A DNA stretch of 64,000 bases. It comes from Agaricus subrufescens (lineage: Eukaryota; Basidiomycota; Agaricomycetes; Agaricales; Agaricaceae). The position numbers and the translations under genes are program-made. The stretch is from NCBI GenBank assembly GCA_029945375.1, contig CM057061.1, positions 2,232,001-2,296,000 on the forward strand, written 5' to 3'. How positions within the stretch are numbered: position 1 is the first letter of the stretch; each line of letters begins with the position of its first letter. Shown in pieces: positions 1 through 11,525 of the stretch. The notes beneath the pieces were generated by a model. That model searched no databases, was not told where the DNA came from, and saw only the letters and a list, made by a program, of their open reading frames with translations.

Positions 1-2104
1 CTGACAGCTTCAACTTCTTTGTCTCTGACAGACATATACCAGTTGTGCACTTCCTCTTGGACGCTGCTTACGACGTCCCTGAACTTTGCCTCGACTTTGT
101 CGGTAACTCTGTCATACGATTCTTGCTCCTTCTCCTGATCCTCCGGTTTGATCTCTCGGGCCATGAGTTTCTTCACGTATGCTTCTAAACCCTTCAACAA
201 CTTCTCCCCCTCATTCTGGACCTTTTCGATAGCTTCTTGACCTTTCCCCTTGTTACTAGAACTCTCTTTCTTGGGTGGAACCTGGCCAACGGTAGCAACA
301 GCGTCCTCGCGAATAGCTAGGAGTTCATTTTTCACGCGAATTTCCATGTCTTCCGCGAGTTCATCCAGTTGGGACTGCCAGCGCGCATGTCGGCCGACAA
401 TGTTGGCACGCTTGAGAGCAGTAGCCGCTTTCCTAGCTTCTTTATCTACTTGCGGCGTAACTTCTGGGATGGGTTCGGGTTCGGGTTCAGGAACTTTTTC
501 CTCTTCATCAAACCCGATGTCCTTCAGAAAATCGTCCAAGTCTTCAGCGGCCGCGGGTTGGTCAACTGCTGGTATTTCAGAAGGCAAATCTTGCCTAGCC
601 TCAGGATATCCAGAAGGTGTAGGTTGAGAGGTAGATCCGGCTTGTGGGGTCTGCGTAACATCCACTTGCGTCGTTTCAGCCATGTGAATCTCCGTCTCGA
701 GTTCATCAATGACTTTACTAGCCTGAGCAGCACTCTGTTCAGCTACGCTAGCAGCCTTCTCAAGTGTGTCGATTGGGGTAGGGGTAGCCGTGTCTACGGT
801 AGAGACGACCACTTGTGTCGCCTCAGTCCTGTGAATCTCCCTATCGAGTTCATCAATGACTTTACTGGCATAGGCGGCACTTTGCTCAGCCACGTCAGCA
901 GCCGTCTCAAGAGTGTCGATTATGGTAGGGGTAACCGTGTTCACGGCGGAGGTTGCCTCGGGGACCTCAGAGATCACCGGCGGACCCGTAGCAATACTTT
1001 CCCGAGCGAAAGAAGAGTCGAATCGCGTGGTAGTGAATGATGAGGTCGCAGAGTGTCCAGACTTTTCTATGGCTTTCTCCCAGATTCTCAATACGTGTGG
1101 GTCAACGAACTCTCGGCGCAAGTCGCCGATACGTCGAAGCGCACTCCGAACAACGACCATGGAACCAGAGGCTAGATACCTGGCCTGCAATTGCGCTACT
1201 CCCGCAGCCCGCAGTAGGTGTGGTCTAACCAGCACATAGCCACGTATCACACGAGGCTTTGCGAAGGCATATGTGGTAGCGACATAAGGTTGGATTTGGT
1301 CATACGCGATCTGGGCACGTTGTTTAGCTTCATAGGCAAAGGTGGAAGTTTGAAGAGCCAGTTCTTGTACATAAGGATTTACGCGTTTGGTGATTGGGGA
1401 GACGTATTTTTCAACATAGGGTTGGGCATGATATCGGTATTGTGGCACTACTGCACGCATCCAATATACTTTGATGACGTCGTTCCACACGCGTTGCGTG
1501 GCGCGTGCGGAGGCACTGACGGCCTTATCTATATAGGGAGCCGTGCGTCGACTTGCAGCAACAACGTAAGGTGTGACGGGTTCGATGTAATTTTGATATA
1601 TGGGTTTCGCATACTTTTGATAGGGCTCCACGATGGTGGGGTGTGTGACTGCGGCGCGGAGGGGCGGGACAACGTAGGGTTCGAGCACATGGGTTCGGTA
1701 ACTTGCAAGGGAGCGACAAACAGGATTGCTAAAAGTAGAATCGGAAGGGCAATTGTAGAGAACGTAGGCAACAAATGTGGAGAGCAAAAGAATAAACAAA
1801 CGGTCTAATGGGGACCGCTTTTTTCTCTGCGTCCGCGGAGGATTCGGTGAATTCGACTTGCGGGAATTTGTTTTAGCAACACCATTCGGTTCCTACGAAT
1901 ACGGTGATTAGATACAACGACCGCATAAAAAAAGATACTGACGGCTTCGCTCGGTGCCAGGGGCGAGTTTGAATGTTTGTCTGAGGCCGCCGGGAAGTTC
2001 GAATGTGATACTTTAGCACCGACCGCCCGGGGCAAGGCCTGCGTCGAGTGGGTACGAGAAGCTGGAGGGGCCGGCGCAGAGGGTTTCTTGCGACTTGCGA
2101 CCAT
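1..2104 (-). CDS. Membrane-anchored coiled-coil protein, 3' end beyond the window
   Basis: Minus-strand gene with no stop before the left edge, so its C-terminus is missing. Exon 1 starts at the ATG at 2104 (an upstream in-frame ATG at 2167 is possible). A 50 bp intron at 1893-1942 joins in phase 0. The roughly 54-residue N-terminus is Ser/Pro/Lys-rich and is followed by a basic stretch (QRKKRSP). One hydrophobic segment (LFILLLSTFVAYVLY, about residues 85-100) looks like a membrane anchor. Next come repeated Tyr/Pro segments of the form EPYV, KPIY, TPYV, a 49-residue tandem repeat, an acidic Glu/Pro stretch and a charged helical C-terminal part. I recall basidiomycete proteins of this layout carrying a misleading 'hoxa13' label; there is no homeodomain here. 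Function unknown; a scaffold on the ER or nuclear membrane would be a guess. Confidence 0.7.
664..957 (-). repeat. Two-copy 147 bp in-frame tandem repeat within the coiled-coil gene
   Basis: The segments at about 664-810 and 811-957 repeat with a period of 147 bp (for example gtgaatctcc at 684 and 831). They encode two copies of a 49-residue unit containing VAEQSAA and ASKVIDEL. Frame is kept and the copies differ at scattered positions, so this is an older internal duplication of helical sequence. Confidence 0.85.
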
Positions 2105-4329
2105 TTTCTGGCTAGCAGAAAGAAGAAAAGGCGAACGTGGAAGACGAAAGCGTGGATACCGTTTCACAAGTTTGGGTAAGCGAAACGTCAGAACTTCTGT
2201 TTGTCACTGATTGTCATCAGCTTCTGCTGCACAGCCACTGTCCCTCAGCAACCGAGTGCCCTAAGGTTAAAGGTTATGCAGGGAATATGTACAACGGCTA
2301 GCTACATGCTGCCCTGTTGTGTCTGTATACTCAAGCGATTCGGGTAGTATCGGTCCCCGCCGATGTAGTCGATGTATGGCGCAGGGTGATCACTCTCACC
2401 ACCCTTGCTGTGCGAGGTCAATCAGCTCGAACCTGATATAAATGGGCTACTGCATCTAACTTTCAGGCCTCCACTTCAAATTAACTCAAGCGGTCCACAA
2501 GCATCAAGTGGCTCGCTTTACCCGATCAGTCATCAGAAGATTGGCGATCAGCGTTAAAAACAGCCTGATCACGAAAGAATGTCTCTGGTCCTCACCTACA
2601 CAGTCCCCTGTCAGTTCAATAATTATCCCCAATGGATGACAATATCAATCATCAGAAAGACTTAAATTGCCAATCCCGCTTGGAAAACCCCGTTCAAATT
2701 GACCATCTTACATTGACAGCGAGGTGACAAAGAATAGAACAAGATAACATCGTCGTCAAGGGTCAAAAATCAGTCCCACCAGTTTGACAGATTGGAGTCC
2801 AGAATGATTATGCATAGTGGCACCACTTTTCAGACGCTCATAGGGCCGCCAGATCTTCGACAAAGAAACTCAACAAAGTGCCAAGGCTCTCACTCAGATA
2901 CGCGCCAATAAAAGGAACCGCCGAATAAAGGCCGTTCATACAAGAACCATCTTTCGAGTTCCTTGCAAATATTACCCGAGCTTTCCCCCCGGAAGCAATC
3001 CCGAATACTTTGACTATGTCATCTCCCTTGATATGTAGATTTGAGCCCCATAATTTAATATACTCCAATTGGATAAAATGTTTACCTTGAGGCCTCAAAC
3101 AAGACTCGGATCCACCGTATTATTTTCATTTGGCGATCGCCGGTCTTCACCCTCCAAAATACACCGTCTATGATCGTATAACGACACTCGTGTTGGGCAA
3201 GGAAATTACCGTAAGGATGCTTCAAGTACACACGCCCCACATCATGTTTGGGTGCGGTCTGCGCGGTACATCCATGGGGCCGAGATACAGAATGCGATCA
3301 TCCCTGGAGAGAAGTCGCCATTTACGATTTGCAAATTGGCATTTAGACATGACCCTGATACACGAGGCTACTACCCAACTTGATCCTGCATGTTCGATAA
3401 AAGAGATTTTACCAAAACTTTATCAGTTTTGGTCCCAAATCCTATACTACATGTCACTCCGGTGAGTTATGATTACTGTTCCGTACGCCGCAAGCCCGAC
3501 CGATGCCGTACTGACCGGAAATGCTGTCCGAGTCATATCTTCCCACAGGTGTCACTCCCTTGCTGAAACGCATATTCATATCACGACTTTATCATGTTGA
3601 CCTGGAAAGACATATACTGTCCAACAGCCTTATCACAAGGACCCGCTTGATATGCAGGGTGACCATTGATTCGTGGTACCGAGAAATTATCGGTACAATA
3701 CCCCAGATTGCACTCCAAATAATGCAACTATTATGCTATCCCCGTACACTGAATCCTTTTCTCCACGACAGATGACCGGCGAGACCCTTCTGAGCGTGTC
3801 AAAAGAGGATACGTGGGCCCGGGTACTACATGGGTTCCCCGACATCGGATATTGAGGACAAAGGCGAAATGTATGACAGCAATGAGTGATTTACGGTGAT
3901 GCAAGCCTTCGAAAGTTTGTATCACAGTTTAGTTCGCTCAGTTGATCCACGGAGCTCTCAGACGTTCTTTTTTGGTGAAACGTGGTAATTTTTAGCACGC
4001 AACTGCAATTTTGTAGCAATGATTAGCCGAAAAAAAGGGCCACGAAGAACTCGTCGATATCTAGCCGACCATGAGCAGGTTAGTTGGCGCGGAGCAGATG
4101 CATTAATAGCAAATTCACCCACGCAAATCTGTTGCGGTGCAGAAAAAACTACTAATGTTCAGCTATATGATACAAACACATGACAATAAATACCGGGGGC
4201 AAGTCTCAGTAGGAGATGAGTAATTGGAAGAAAGAGAAAAGGTGAGCGACACGAGAGTTAGAGAAAGGAGAAATGATAAAGGAGTGATAGGGAGGTGGAA
4301 ATGGAACACCAGTACTTAGAGAGAGACAA
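2105..4329. other. Intergenic, possible gene relic
   Basis: No intact gene model could be built. On the minus strand from about 3450 to 2838 several short open stretches follow one another (including CRYTIIDGVFWRVKTGD near 3200-3150 and an 86-codon ORF ending at 2838). Stops separate them and no splice pattern joins them, so they may be a decayed gene. About 4200-4310 is purine-rich. Nothing else is recognised. Confidence 0.4.
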
Positions 4330-4878
4330 TTACAGTCTTGTGATTGCTTTCGAGTCCAGAGGCATACCTAAGGGTGTGCATAAGACCCTGAGCAAAAGGA
4401 AAGAGCGGCGAACATACCAGAAGCATCAATACCGTTCATAGCAAGGATTCGGTTCTGCCGAATTAACCTTGCCTGGTCGAAGCTGAAGGGCATATTAAAA
4501 ACAGTAAAATTACTGCAGTAGCAGACCCACTTGACGCGTTCTCTGCGCATGATTTCGAGAACCTCTTGTGTGCCCCGGTCGTCCAAACCGGTCCTAGAGT
4601 CGCCATCTCGGATATTGGCCTCGATGTCGAAAGCGGATGAAGTCAATCCGGCATTGGCTTGCTGTGAAAATGTTGACACAGGAACGTAATGGTTTCGCCT
4701 AGGGAAAGCGTCCTTCAGACGCTTTGGAGCATGGGAGACGATCATTTCGCGGTAGCGATAGGACACTGTGTAGTAACCACCGAATATGAGTGAATAAGTG
4801 TGATCGAAATGTTCCAAAACTCGGCCCACCTAGTAAAACAACGAAGACAAACGCGGATACAGATGCATAGAACAGCAT
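4330..4878 (-). CDS. DUF2015 / UPF0357 family small membrane protein
   Basis: Four exons (4830-4878, 4531-4765, 4418-4482, 4330-4367) with introns of 64, 48 and 50 bp give a 128-residue protein, the usual size for this fungal family. The N-terminus is one hydrophobic segment (MLFYASVSAFVFVVLL), likely a signal anchor. The C-terminal half has the family pattern: SRTGLDDRGTQEVLEIM, then FDQARLIRQNRILAMNGID and a short GMPLDSKAI tail. The last exon restores the typical ending, which supports the model. The family has no established biochemical function. The start at 4878 is the Met directly before the hydrophobic segment. Confidence 0.82.
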
Positions 4879-5066
4879 GGGTAGAATACAGAAACGGTTA
4901 TTGAATGGTACAAGGAGGAGCTGCGTCATGTCGCGGAACACGCAGGTCCCATCATCAGTCACGTGCTGATTAATGGGGTTTTTCATTTTGTGTTGGTGTT
5001 TCTCCTCCGTCATCCTTGATTTTCTACCGTACCCTGAACATTAATCAGTTCTCTGTTTGACATAAT

Positions 5067-7149
5067 ATGTCTCTAATTTTCAAGGTTCTCGAGGTATACA
5101 TTTGTCTTCTCGACAGACACTTTGTGAACAAGTTCTTTTGCAGAATGAATTTTGCCCACCGTTAGATTCATCTCTCCTAGCCGCTTTATTGGCTGAGGTC
5201 GAGGCTGAAGACGCTCAAAAGATCCTCACACCTTCATCCCCAGAAGTCGAGTCTCTGCGCAATACCCTCCGAGAATTAGCCATACATGCCGATGCTGCTC
5301 AACTGACCGAGTTGACAGACCTGAGCTCAACTTCTCCTACTGAACCTACTGAAGATACCTCCCCAAGATTTGGTTTAGGAGTGACTACAGCAGATAGTTC
5401 TCTTAGCTCTCAATCTTCTTCAGGGACTTCCCACCACTCATTCAGCTCCCCTTTGGGTTTTCTTCGGGCTGCACTTCCTGATGTTCCTCTTCCTGCTTTG
5501 AAAAAAGCATTGAGACATGCGGAAAAGGATGGAAAACAGCTGGATATGTGGGATATCGTGACGAGCATATTGTCTATGGAATCCATTCGTGAACTGGCAG
5601 AGCGGGGGTTGGATGCTATAGATGAACAAGATGGGGCCTTCAGGGAGGAAGATGTTCAGTGGGAGGTCGTCACACCTAGGACCAAGAATCCGCGTACTTC
5701 TGCATCTACTGGCAAACGTAAGCAAGGACGCAGAACCAAGATAACTCTCGTCGACATCCGACAACAAAATCATGGCCAACCGCGATCTAGGTCAACGTCG
5801 AAAGCCCCCTTACCCGATCTATGGACTCAAGCAACGTCGATTGCAACCAACATCGCTACATTCCTTGCTCCTCATCCTCCTTCATTATTTCTCTCTTATT
5901 TGCACTCGCCCAAGTACGAGACGCCATATCTCGCACTTTGTGCCGCTCTGGAGGATTTAAGTGACGTTTCTCGGAGTCTCGACGAAGATACCACATTACT
6001 TCTTACATTACTGGACATTGTCTTTCCTCAATACGAGCCTCTCGATTCGGAGCAAAGTTCGCGTCTCGTGCATGAGACACAATTAGCCATTCGAGCAACC
6101 AACGGCCGCGGCGATGACATTCTCGATATTGTCAAAATCCTCCGTGAACTTAACTCCGACTTCTCCTCGGGTAAGTGGGAATTAGGTATTTACCACCTTC
6201 CTCCTCAAAGACCACCTCCTTCGCCTATCATTCCGACTGGATCGCAGGTCAACACTCCCCCTATATCCCCCTCAAGCACCCACAAGGTGTCCTCATCTCT
6301 GGCCTCGCTGACTCCGCCGACTACATCAAAACCCAAAAAATCCAAACCTGACCCATATCAATGGCAGACTGTTCCGACGCAACCCGTCCTTGACGATAGC
6401 CCCCATCCCCTATCACAAAGTATAGCTGCATATGCTCATACTACAACAAGCGGTCGTAAAACTGAAGGTGGTAGCAATAGACATGGGAAAGGCGCAAGGG
6501 GTGGCATTAGTGGGTTGCCACCCACTCAAAGTCGTATCCGACAACATCGGCTCAAACAAGAAGAATACTTAAAACAAGCAGCCAAGATGTGGCAGAGAGG
6601 TGACAAAAAGTCTCGTGGAGGCGAGATTGCATTCTATTATGCTGAAAAGGTTGGTCATGCTATGATTAATCGCTACGCAAAACTATTCGTTGATTGGTTT
6701 CCCGAGGCCCGCGAATTCCAAGCATTGGCAAAACAAGAAGCTTTGGAAAACGCGCGAGTCATGGTTTATTCAAAGAGGTTAGATCAAAAACTACTCGTCG
6801 ACATATCATTCCAAATATTTGCATATCCAGGTCCGCTTCTGGAAAATATGATGAGATTGACCTTCATGGAACGACAGTGTTCGAAGCTGTCACGATCGTG
6901 AAAGAAGTGCTGCAGGAAACAAGATGTTCACCAAGTAAGTATATTTCCGTTTCTCTGCGTTTCGACTACACTTTTGCTACCCTCATATCTATCGTAGGTC
7001 AGCCATTCAAAATTATTACCGGAAAAGGTTCACACTCCGTGAACAAAGTCGGCGTACTGAGACCCGCCATCAAAAAAGCCCTCTTAGAAGATGGATGGGA
7101 CTTAGGATCTTGGGAAGGGGGCCTTGTGGTGCGGGGTCGGAACCCTTGA
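5067..7149 (+). CDS. DUF1771-Smr domain protein
   Basis: Four exons (5067-5093, 5144-6777, 6831-6934, 6998-7149) give 638 residues. Exon 1 is only nine codons; a 50 bp intron joins it to NEFCPPLDSSLLAALL, a typical N-terminal motif of fungal Smr proteins. The middle is Ser/Thr/Pro-rich and probably disordered. A DUF1771 helical region (about residues 472-553, with RLKQEEYLKQAAKMW) precedes a C-terminal Smr domain (about 558-638) with the signature IDLHGTTV and the later ITGKGSHS. Smr domains bind and often cleave RNA or nicked nucleic acid. DUF1771-Smr proteins of eukaryotes, such as the C-terminus of human N4BP2, are linked to nuclease activity; in yeast and animals related Smr nucleases act in no-go mRNA decay. 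That role is inferred from the family. Confidence 0.9.
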
Positions 7150-7479
7150 CCGCTGCACCCGAAACATCTGTTTCGTCACTCGCTAGCGTAGTTGTATATG
7201 TTCAGCCCACTGTGTTCGTGTTTATTATATTCGCACGAATTCTCTTTTTGCACTTATACTATATGGATGTGTGTTGTAATTGCTGTGTATCTATAGCATA
7301 TTTAACTAGCGTATTGTATCCGTATCAGTGGTGTTCAAGGTTTCTGCAATGACATTTTTTTGGCGTCATCATCTGTCACATCAATTCTCACGGGTACTCC
7401 TCCCTGGCTTTCACTTTATTTCTTTCCCGTTGCACCAAAAGGGCTAATTTTTCGTTAAATATCAACGACGTTGACAACA
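7150..7479. other. Intergenic
   Basis: AT-rich spacer between two same-strand genes, presumably the 3' UTR of the Smr gene and the promoter of the acetyltransferase. No conserved element recognised. Confidence 0.6.
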
Positions 7480-9022
7480 ATGTCTTCGCACGAATCAGAC
7501 GTTGATGCGTCGTATCGGATTCGAAAACGTCGGAAATTAAAAGTGAGTTGCTCCACCTTTGTCCCTTCGTCTCTTGCTGAATGACGCCTGTAAGGCGGAC
7601 AGCAATTCAAAAAGTAGAAGATTCAACGTCACCGAGTCAGAGAGAGGTATCTCATATCTCTCTTGGGATCCACTTCTATATCCGCCGAGCGGGAACATCC
7701 CCTCAGAAGAAGATGCTGCCTTTGATGAAACAATGGATCAATTTCTTCCTGATTTTCTTGACACTCGGTTATCGCTCCAGGAGAAAGAACTGGAATGTGA
7801 CGATAAGGTTTTTCAATCTTCCTGCAATCTAGCTCGCGTCTTTTAACAGATGTTGACAAGGGCAATTCTCTGAGATCCCTCACACGGTCTGAGGTATCTG
7901 CTCTGCTGGCTTCCAGCTCTCGAACCGAAGGCGATGCCTCGGCTATTCTTCTCCAAAGAAAGCTCAAATTACTTCAGGTATATTAAAGTTCAAAAAAAAT
8001 GTGTCCATCAGTGTCAGAAATATTCACAGGAAAAGCGGCAAAATCATATCCCTCGGCGAACATTAGTGGCGCAAACGCAATCATTACATGAGCTGAAACC
8101 GATGCCAGAAAAAGCCAATCCAAAGCTCCTGGTATTGTCCACGCTCGAAAATATCAAAACAACTCCATTTGAAAGTTCGTTTCTGTCACGTCTGCAAGGT
8201 ACCAGGGGAGTCGCTCTTCCCGGTCTGATTGCCGTTGATTGGGAAACAATCACTCCTTGGATGAATCTCATGAGGGACATCCGGGATCATTACAATTTTG
8301 CACAGTAAGGGCTTTCCTAAGCATCTACTATGTCCTTACGTATTGATATAAGTCCTGTGCGAACCTTGGCCAGCCCTGAGCGACATTTGCCAGTGGAGGC
8401 TATAGCACCAATCACATACTGCACTCTCCAGGCTTGTCACCTGTCCCAAATCCATGATTTATTAGAGCGCTCGTTCTGGACGGGGATAGATGGTGAATGC
8501 TCCTTCATTTTTTGAATTACGGCTTTATTTCAATTGCTGATTCCTCCGGCCAGTCAGTGATTCCTTGGAGTATTCCCCCGAACGCTGTACAATTGTTGCG
8601 TGCTACAAGTGCCTCGTCATTGGCGTGGCAATTATCAGTTCTCCACAGGAGACCTATATCACGTATCTAGCCGTGAAAACCGGCTGGGATAAAACTCGAA
8701 TAGCGCGGTTCGTTTACGTTTAAAATCAACAATTTTGATCAAGTTCATTTTTTCTCTCAGGACTATGCTTTTCCATTTAATTAAGTTGAACCCAAAGAGA
8801 GACATCACCCTGCACGTCTCGGCCAACAATTCGGCAATGGTAATGCCACTTGATAAAGCCCTGTCTTAGTCTCATTCTGAAACTCTAACAATTTTTTGGC
8901 AGCTACTATACAACCAATTCGGGTTCAAGGCGGAAGAATTTATTGCCGGCTTTTATGAAGATTACTTAGACTCAGCATCTCGGGCATCCAAAAATGCATT
9001 CAGACTACGACTGCGACAATGA
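7480..9022 (+). CDS. KAT14/ATAC2 (CSRP2BP)-like GNAT acetyltransferase
   Basis: Best model has eight exons: 7480-7542, 7595-7767, 7833-7977, 8030-8304, 8353-8492, 8554-8707, 8761-8839 and 8903-9022, giving 382 residues. The intron at 7768-7832 is the least certain, chosen because it alone keeps the frame. The last four exons encode a GNAT domain closely resembling metazoan KAT14: RSFWTGIDVSDSLEYSPE, then ETYITYLAVKTGWDKTRIAR (acetyl-CoA-binding region), ITLHVSANNSAM, LLYNQFGFKAEEF and a terminal FRLRLRQ. In animals KAT14 belongs to the ATAC histone acetyltransferase complex; fungi lack a classical ATAC, so complex and substrate are unknown here. The N-terminal half is not recognised. Confidence 0.83.
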
Positions 9023-9541
9023 CCAAGATGAATCATTCAGGTTGACTACATTTCTTACTAAGGCGCCGCCTGCTGAATACATTTCAGGCAAGGCATAGTG
9101 CCGAATATCCCTTGGATAACGGAATCTATTCGACCCTACCAGTTTTTGAGGGGACCTGAGCGGATCTTTAGCCCCTTCTTACTAATACTGGTTTACGATG
9201 ATCGGTATTAGCTTTTGGCTTTCGAATGCTGCCCCAGGACCGATTTTCCTCAGACTAAGATCTAGTCCCAGCCAGGTCCCCGACCTCGCCCTGGCCTTGT
9301 GGATGGCCGAGGACAAATGCTATGACAGGCTCAAAGTCTCTCTAAAACTTGGCGACGTTCCCAGCGGGCGGTACGTTTGACTGTGGGACCGCTCACGTCC
9401 CTCTATGCGCACATCTTGAGATACGATCTAATGGCGTCCAAATCGTACGGTACAAATTTAAATTCAGGTAGCATACAAGGGAAAAAGAAGACAGGTATCC
9501 AAATATCTGTCAAACCCATCAAGAGGGTTTTGTATCCTAAT
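9023..9541. other. Intergenic between convergent genes
   Basis: Lies between the ends of two convergent genes. A 60-codon open stretch near 9198-9380 has no recognisable domain or partner exon. Nothing else seen. Confidence 0.5.
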
Positions 9542-11125
9542 TTACAGTTGATCCATAATGAGGGAAGTTTCCACGAGGTTCACCTTGACTCCCTCTCGAA
9601 CCATCATTTTCAGCATTTTCCGTGCCTCCGTCTTCCATCTAATGCTCGGTATAAAGCGCAGGCCGAGACCATCACCTGCAAGTGCGGTAGAACGAATTTT
9701 CAGCATAGACAAAAGATCTGCAAAAAGGTGGCTATTCCTTATACCGAATAACTGCATCCCGTCACAGTCATTGATTGTAAGGAATTTGAGAAGGGGAAGA
9801 AGAACCATCATGTGTGGGTTCGGCGACACAGGCAGGGCCAAACTCTGCAAAACATAACGGCAAACACGAATATGACACGACAATAATTCCAGGTGTGTAA
9901 GTTGGGGTACATTTGTTAAGATGTCAAGTAGACCTTCTGATGAGTCGTAACGCAAGAGGCCAAGGATTTGGAGCCTGGCGGGTAAGTGAGAAAAGAAATC
10001 TCGGAAACGGTTGCGGTGCTGCTCCCCAGGAAACCCATGCCATTCCAATCTCTCAAGTTTCGAGAACCGCACATGCTCAAGCATGGCAATGCTCCACGCG
10101 TCTGGGAGACAAGCCCAAACGAGGGTTCGTAAATTATCAAGCGTGATAATCCCATCGAGCGAAGGATGGCGACGATCAGACGGCGTGAACAACGGTTCGC
10201 GTATCGAATACTCTTCCAGATTGCGGCACTTAATAAGTAACTCCACGCAAATGTCCATTGCCATGCGATCGAGATCGAGCACAACCATCTGCATCCAGGG
10301 GAGTTTAAGCGGTGCCAACAACCTTCGAATTGTTACGCGACGAAGAGCCAGGATGTTACTGAATGAGATATTTTGAGTGGTTTTCATATGACCATTTGTA
10401 GGCCAACCTAATGCAAGGTCTTCGAGAGAAGAGAAAGCCCCGGATAGCGAATCGACCCATTCGGTTGGGACAGCACTAATTCGAAGGCTCTTGATCTTGG
10501 GCGCATACTTCAAAATAACCTCAAGCATCAACTGCAAAGAATGACAGTCGGCCTCGGGTATCGTATGGCGCTGACTATGGCGAGGGGCGCTAAAATAGCG
10601 TCTGAAATCAAGTTCCAGAGAACTGGAAAAGTTTCCAGTATTTCCAAAATACAAGTCAAGTAACGCTACCTGACTTCGTAACTGTGGTCCCTTGATCTCG
10701 AGGGCTATCGATGTCCAAAGCTCTCGCGTAGACCAAGCGATCTGACGCCAACGAGAGGACACCGCCGCTAAGGTAATGGGTAACATTGGTCCAGGGTCCT
10801 CGAAATCATGGTTGTATCGTTGATCATGAACGCATTCGGTACGAAACACGCGTGTTTTGAAATTAATTGGTGGGCTAACGTGCTGGAAGATAGATGAAAT
10901 GATCTCGACGGGTAACCCATTTGTCATTGAGCGTATCTCGTTAAGCCTTCGTAAGAGAACAGCTCGTTGATTTTGAAGACGACTTATAAGGTTGTCAAGC
11001 CTCTGAGTCTCGTTTTCGATGAAGCGAATCTCATCGTGTGAGGTAGGGAAGCTTCGGCTAGCCAATGAAGAATCAGCTGACTTGAAGCCACTCTGACGGT
11101 AATTACTTGTAGTATGAGACCGCAT
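9542..11125 (-). CDS. F-box-like protein with N-terminal coiled coil
   Basis: Intronless 527-residue ORF. Residues about 34-65 form a heptad-like coiled coil (FIENETQRLDNLISRLQNQ), followed by an F-box-like motif (GLPVEIISSIFQHVSPP, about 70-86) and then a long Leu-rich region without regular repeats. This is the standard architecture of a large Agaricomycete family. F-box proteins recruit substrates to SCF ubiquitin ligases through Skp1; the substrate cannot be deduced. An intronless member in an intron-rich region may have arisen by retroposition or intron loss. Confidence 0.82.
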   Translation of the reverse strand: MRSHTTSNYRQSGFKSADSSLASRSFPTSHDEIRFIENETQRLDNLISRLQNQRAVLLRRLNEIRSMTNGLPVEIISSIFQHVSPPINFKTRVFRTECVHDQRYNHDFEDPGPMLPITLAAVSSRWRQIAWSTRELWTSIALEIKGPQLRSQVALLDLYFGNTGNFSSSLELDFRRYFSAPRHSQRHTIPEADCHSLQLMLEVILKYAPKIKSLRISAVPTEWVDSLSGAFSSLEDLALGWPTNGHMKTTQNISFSNILALRRVTIRRLLAPLKLPWMQMVVLDLDRMAMDICVELLIKCRNLEEYSIREPLFTPSDRRHPSLDGIITLDNLRTLVWACLPDAWSIAMLEHVRFSKLERLEWHGFPGEQHRNRFRDFFSHLPARLQILGLLRYDSSEGLLDILTNVPQLTHLELLSCHIRVCRYVLQSLALPVSPNPHMMVLLPLLKFLTINDCDGMQLFGIRNSHLFADLLSMLKIRSTALAGDGLGLRFIPSIRWKTEARKMLKMMVREGVKVNLVETSLIMDQL

Positions 11126-11525
11126 GATTCAAAGGTCTGAAACGATCATTCACATCTATTCAGCGGGGGCTTGAATTCACTTACCAAAGGTCGTGCTTGA
11201 GGGTGAGTACAATTTGGACACCAGCCGTCTGACATGATAGCACTAACAGGTGGGTCATGGCATGATGCATGATCAACGAAGCATGATGCACGAGGCATGC
11301 CGCAGTAACAAGCAAAAACAAGGATCGTCATCCAACCATAGTTTAACCTTACTCAACTGCCAATCATCCGTGATGGTGAACCGGCCCGCACACGTGTAAT
11401 ACTCGAAGATCGCATGACAAAGTTATATGCATCTGTCGGGAGTGGCGGGTTGCCACACCAAGCAAAATAAGTTGTATTATTTGGGTTTAACACATGAAAC
11501 AACCTGCTCCAGTTTTTTTTTCTCA
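11126..11525. other. Intergenic with short direct repeats
   Basis: No gene seen. Around 11255-11300 short repeats of the type gcatgatgca recur several times with small spacers. Their meaning is unclear. Confidence 0.5.
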
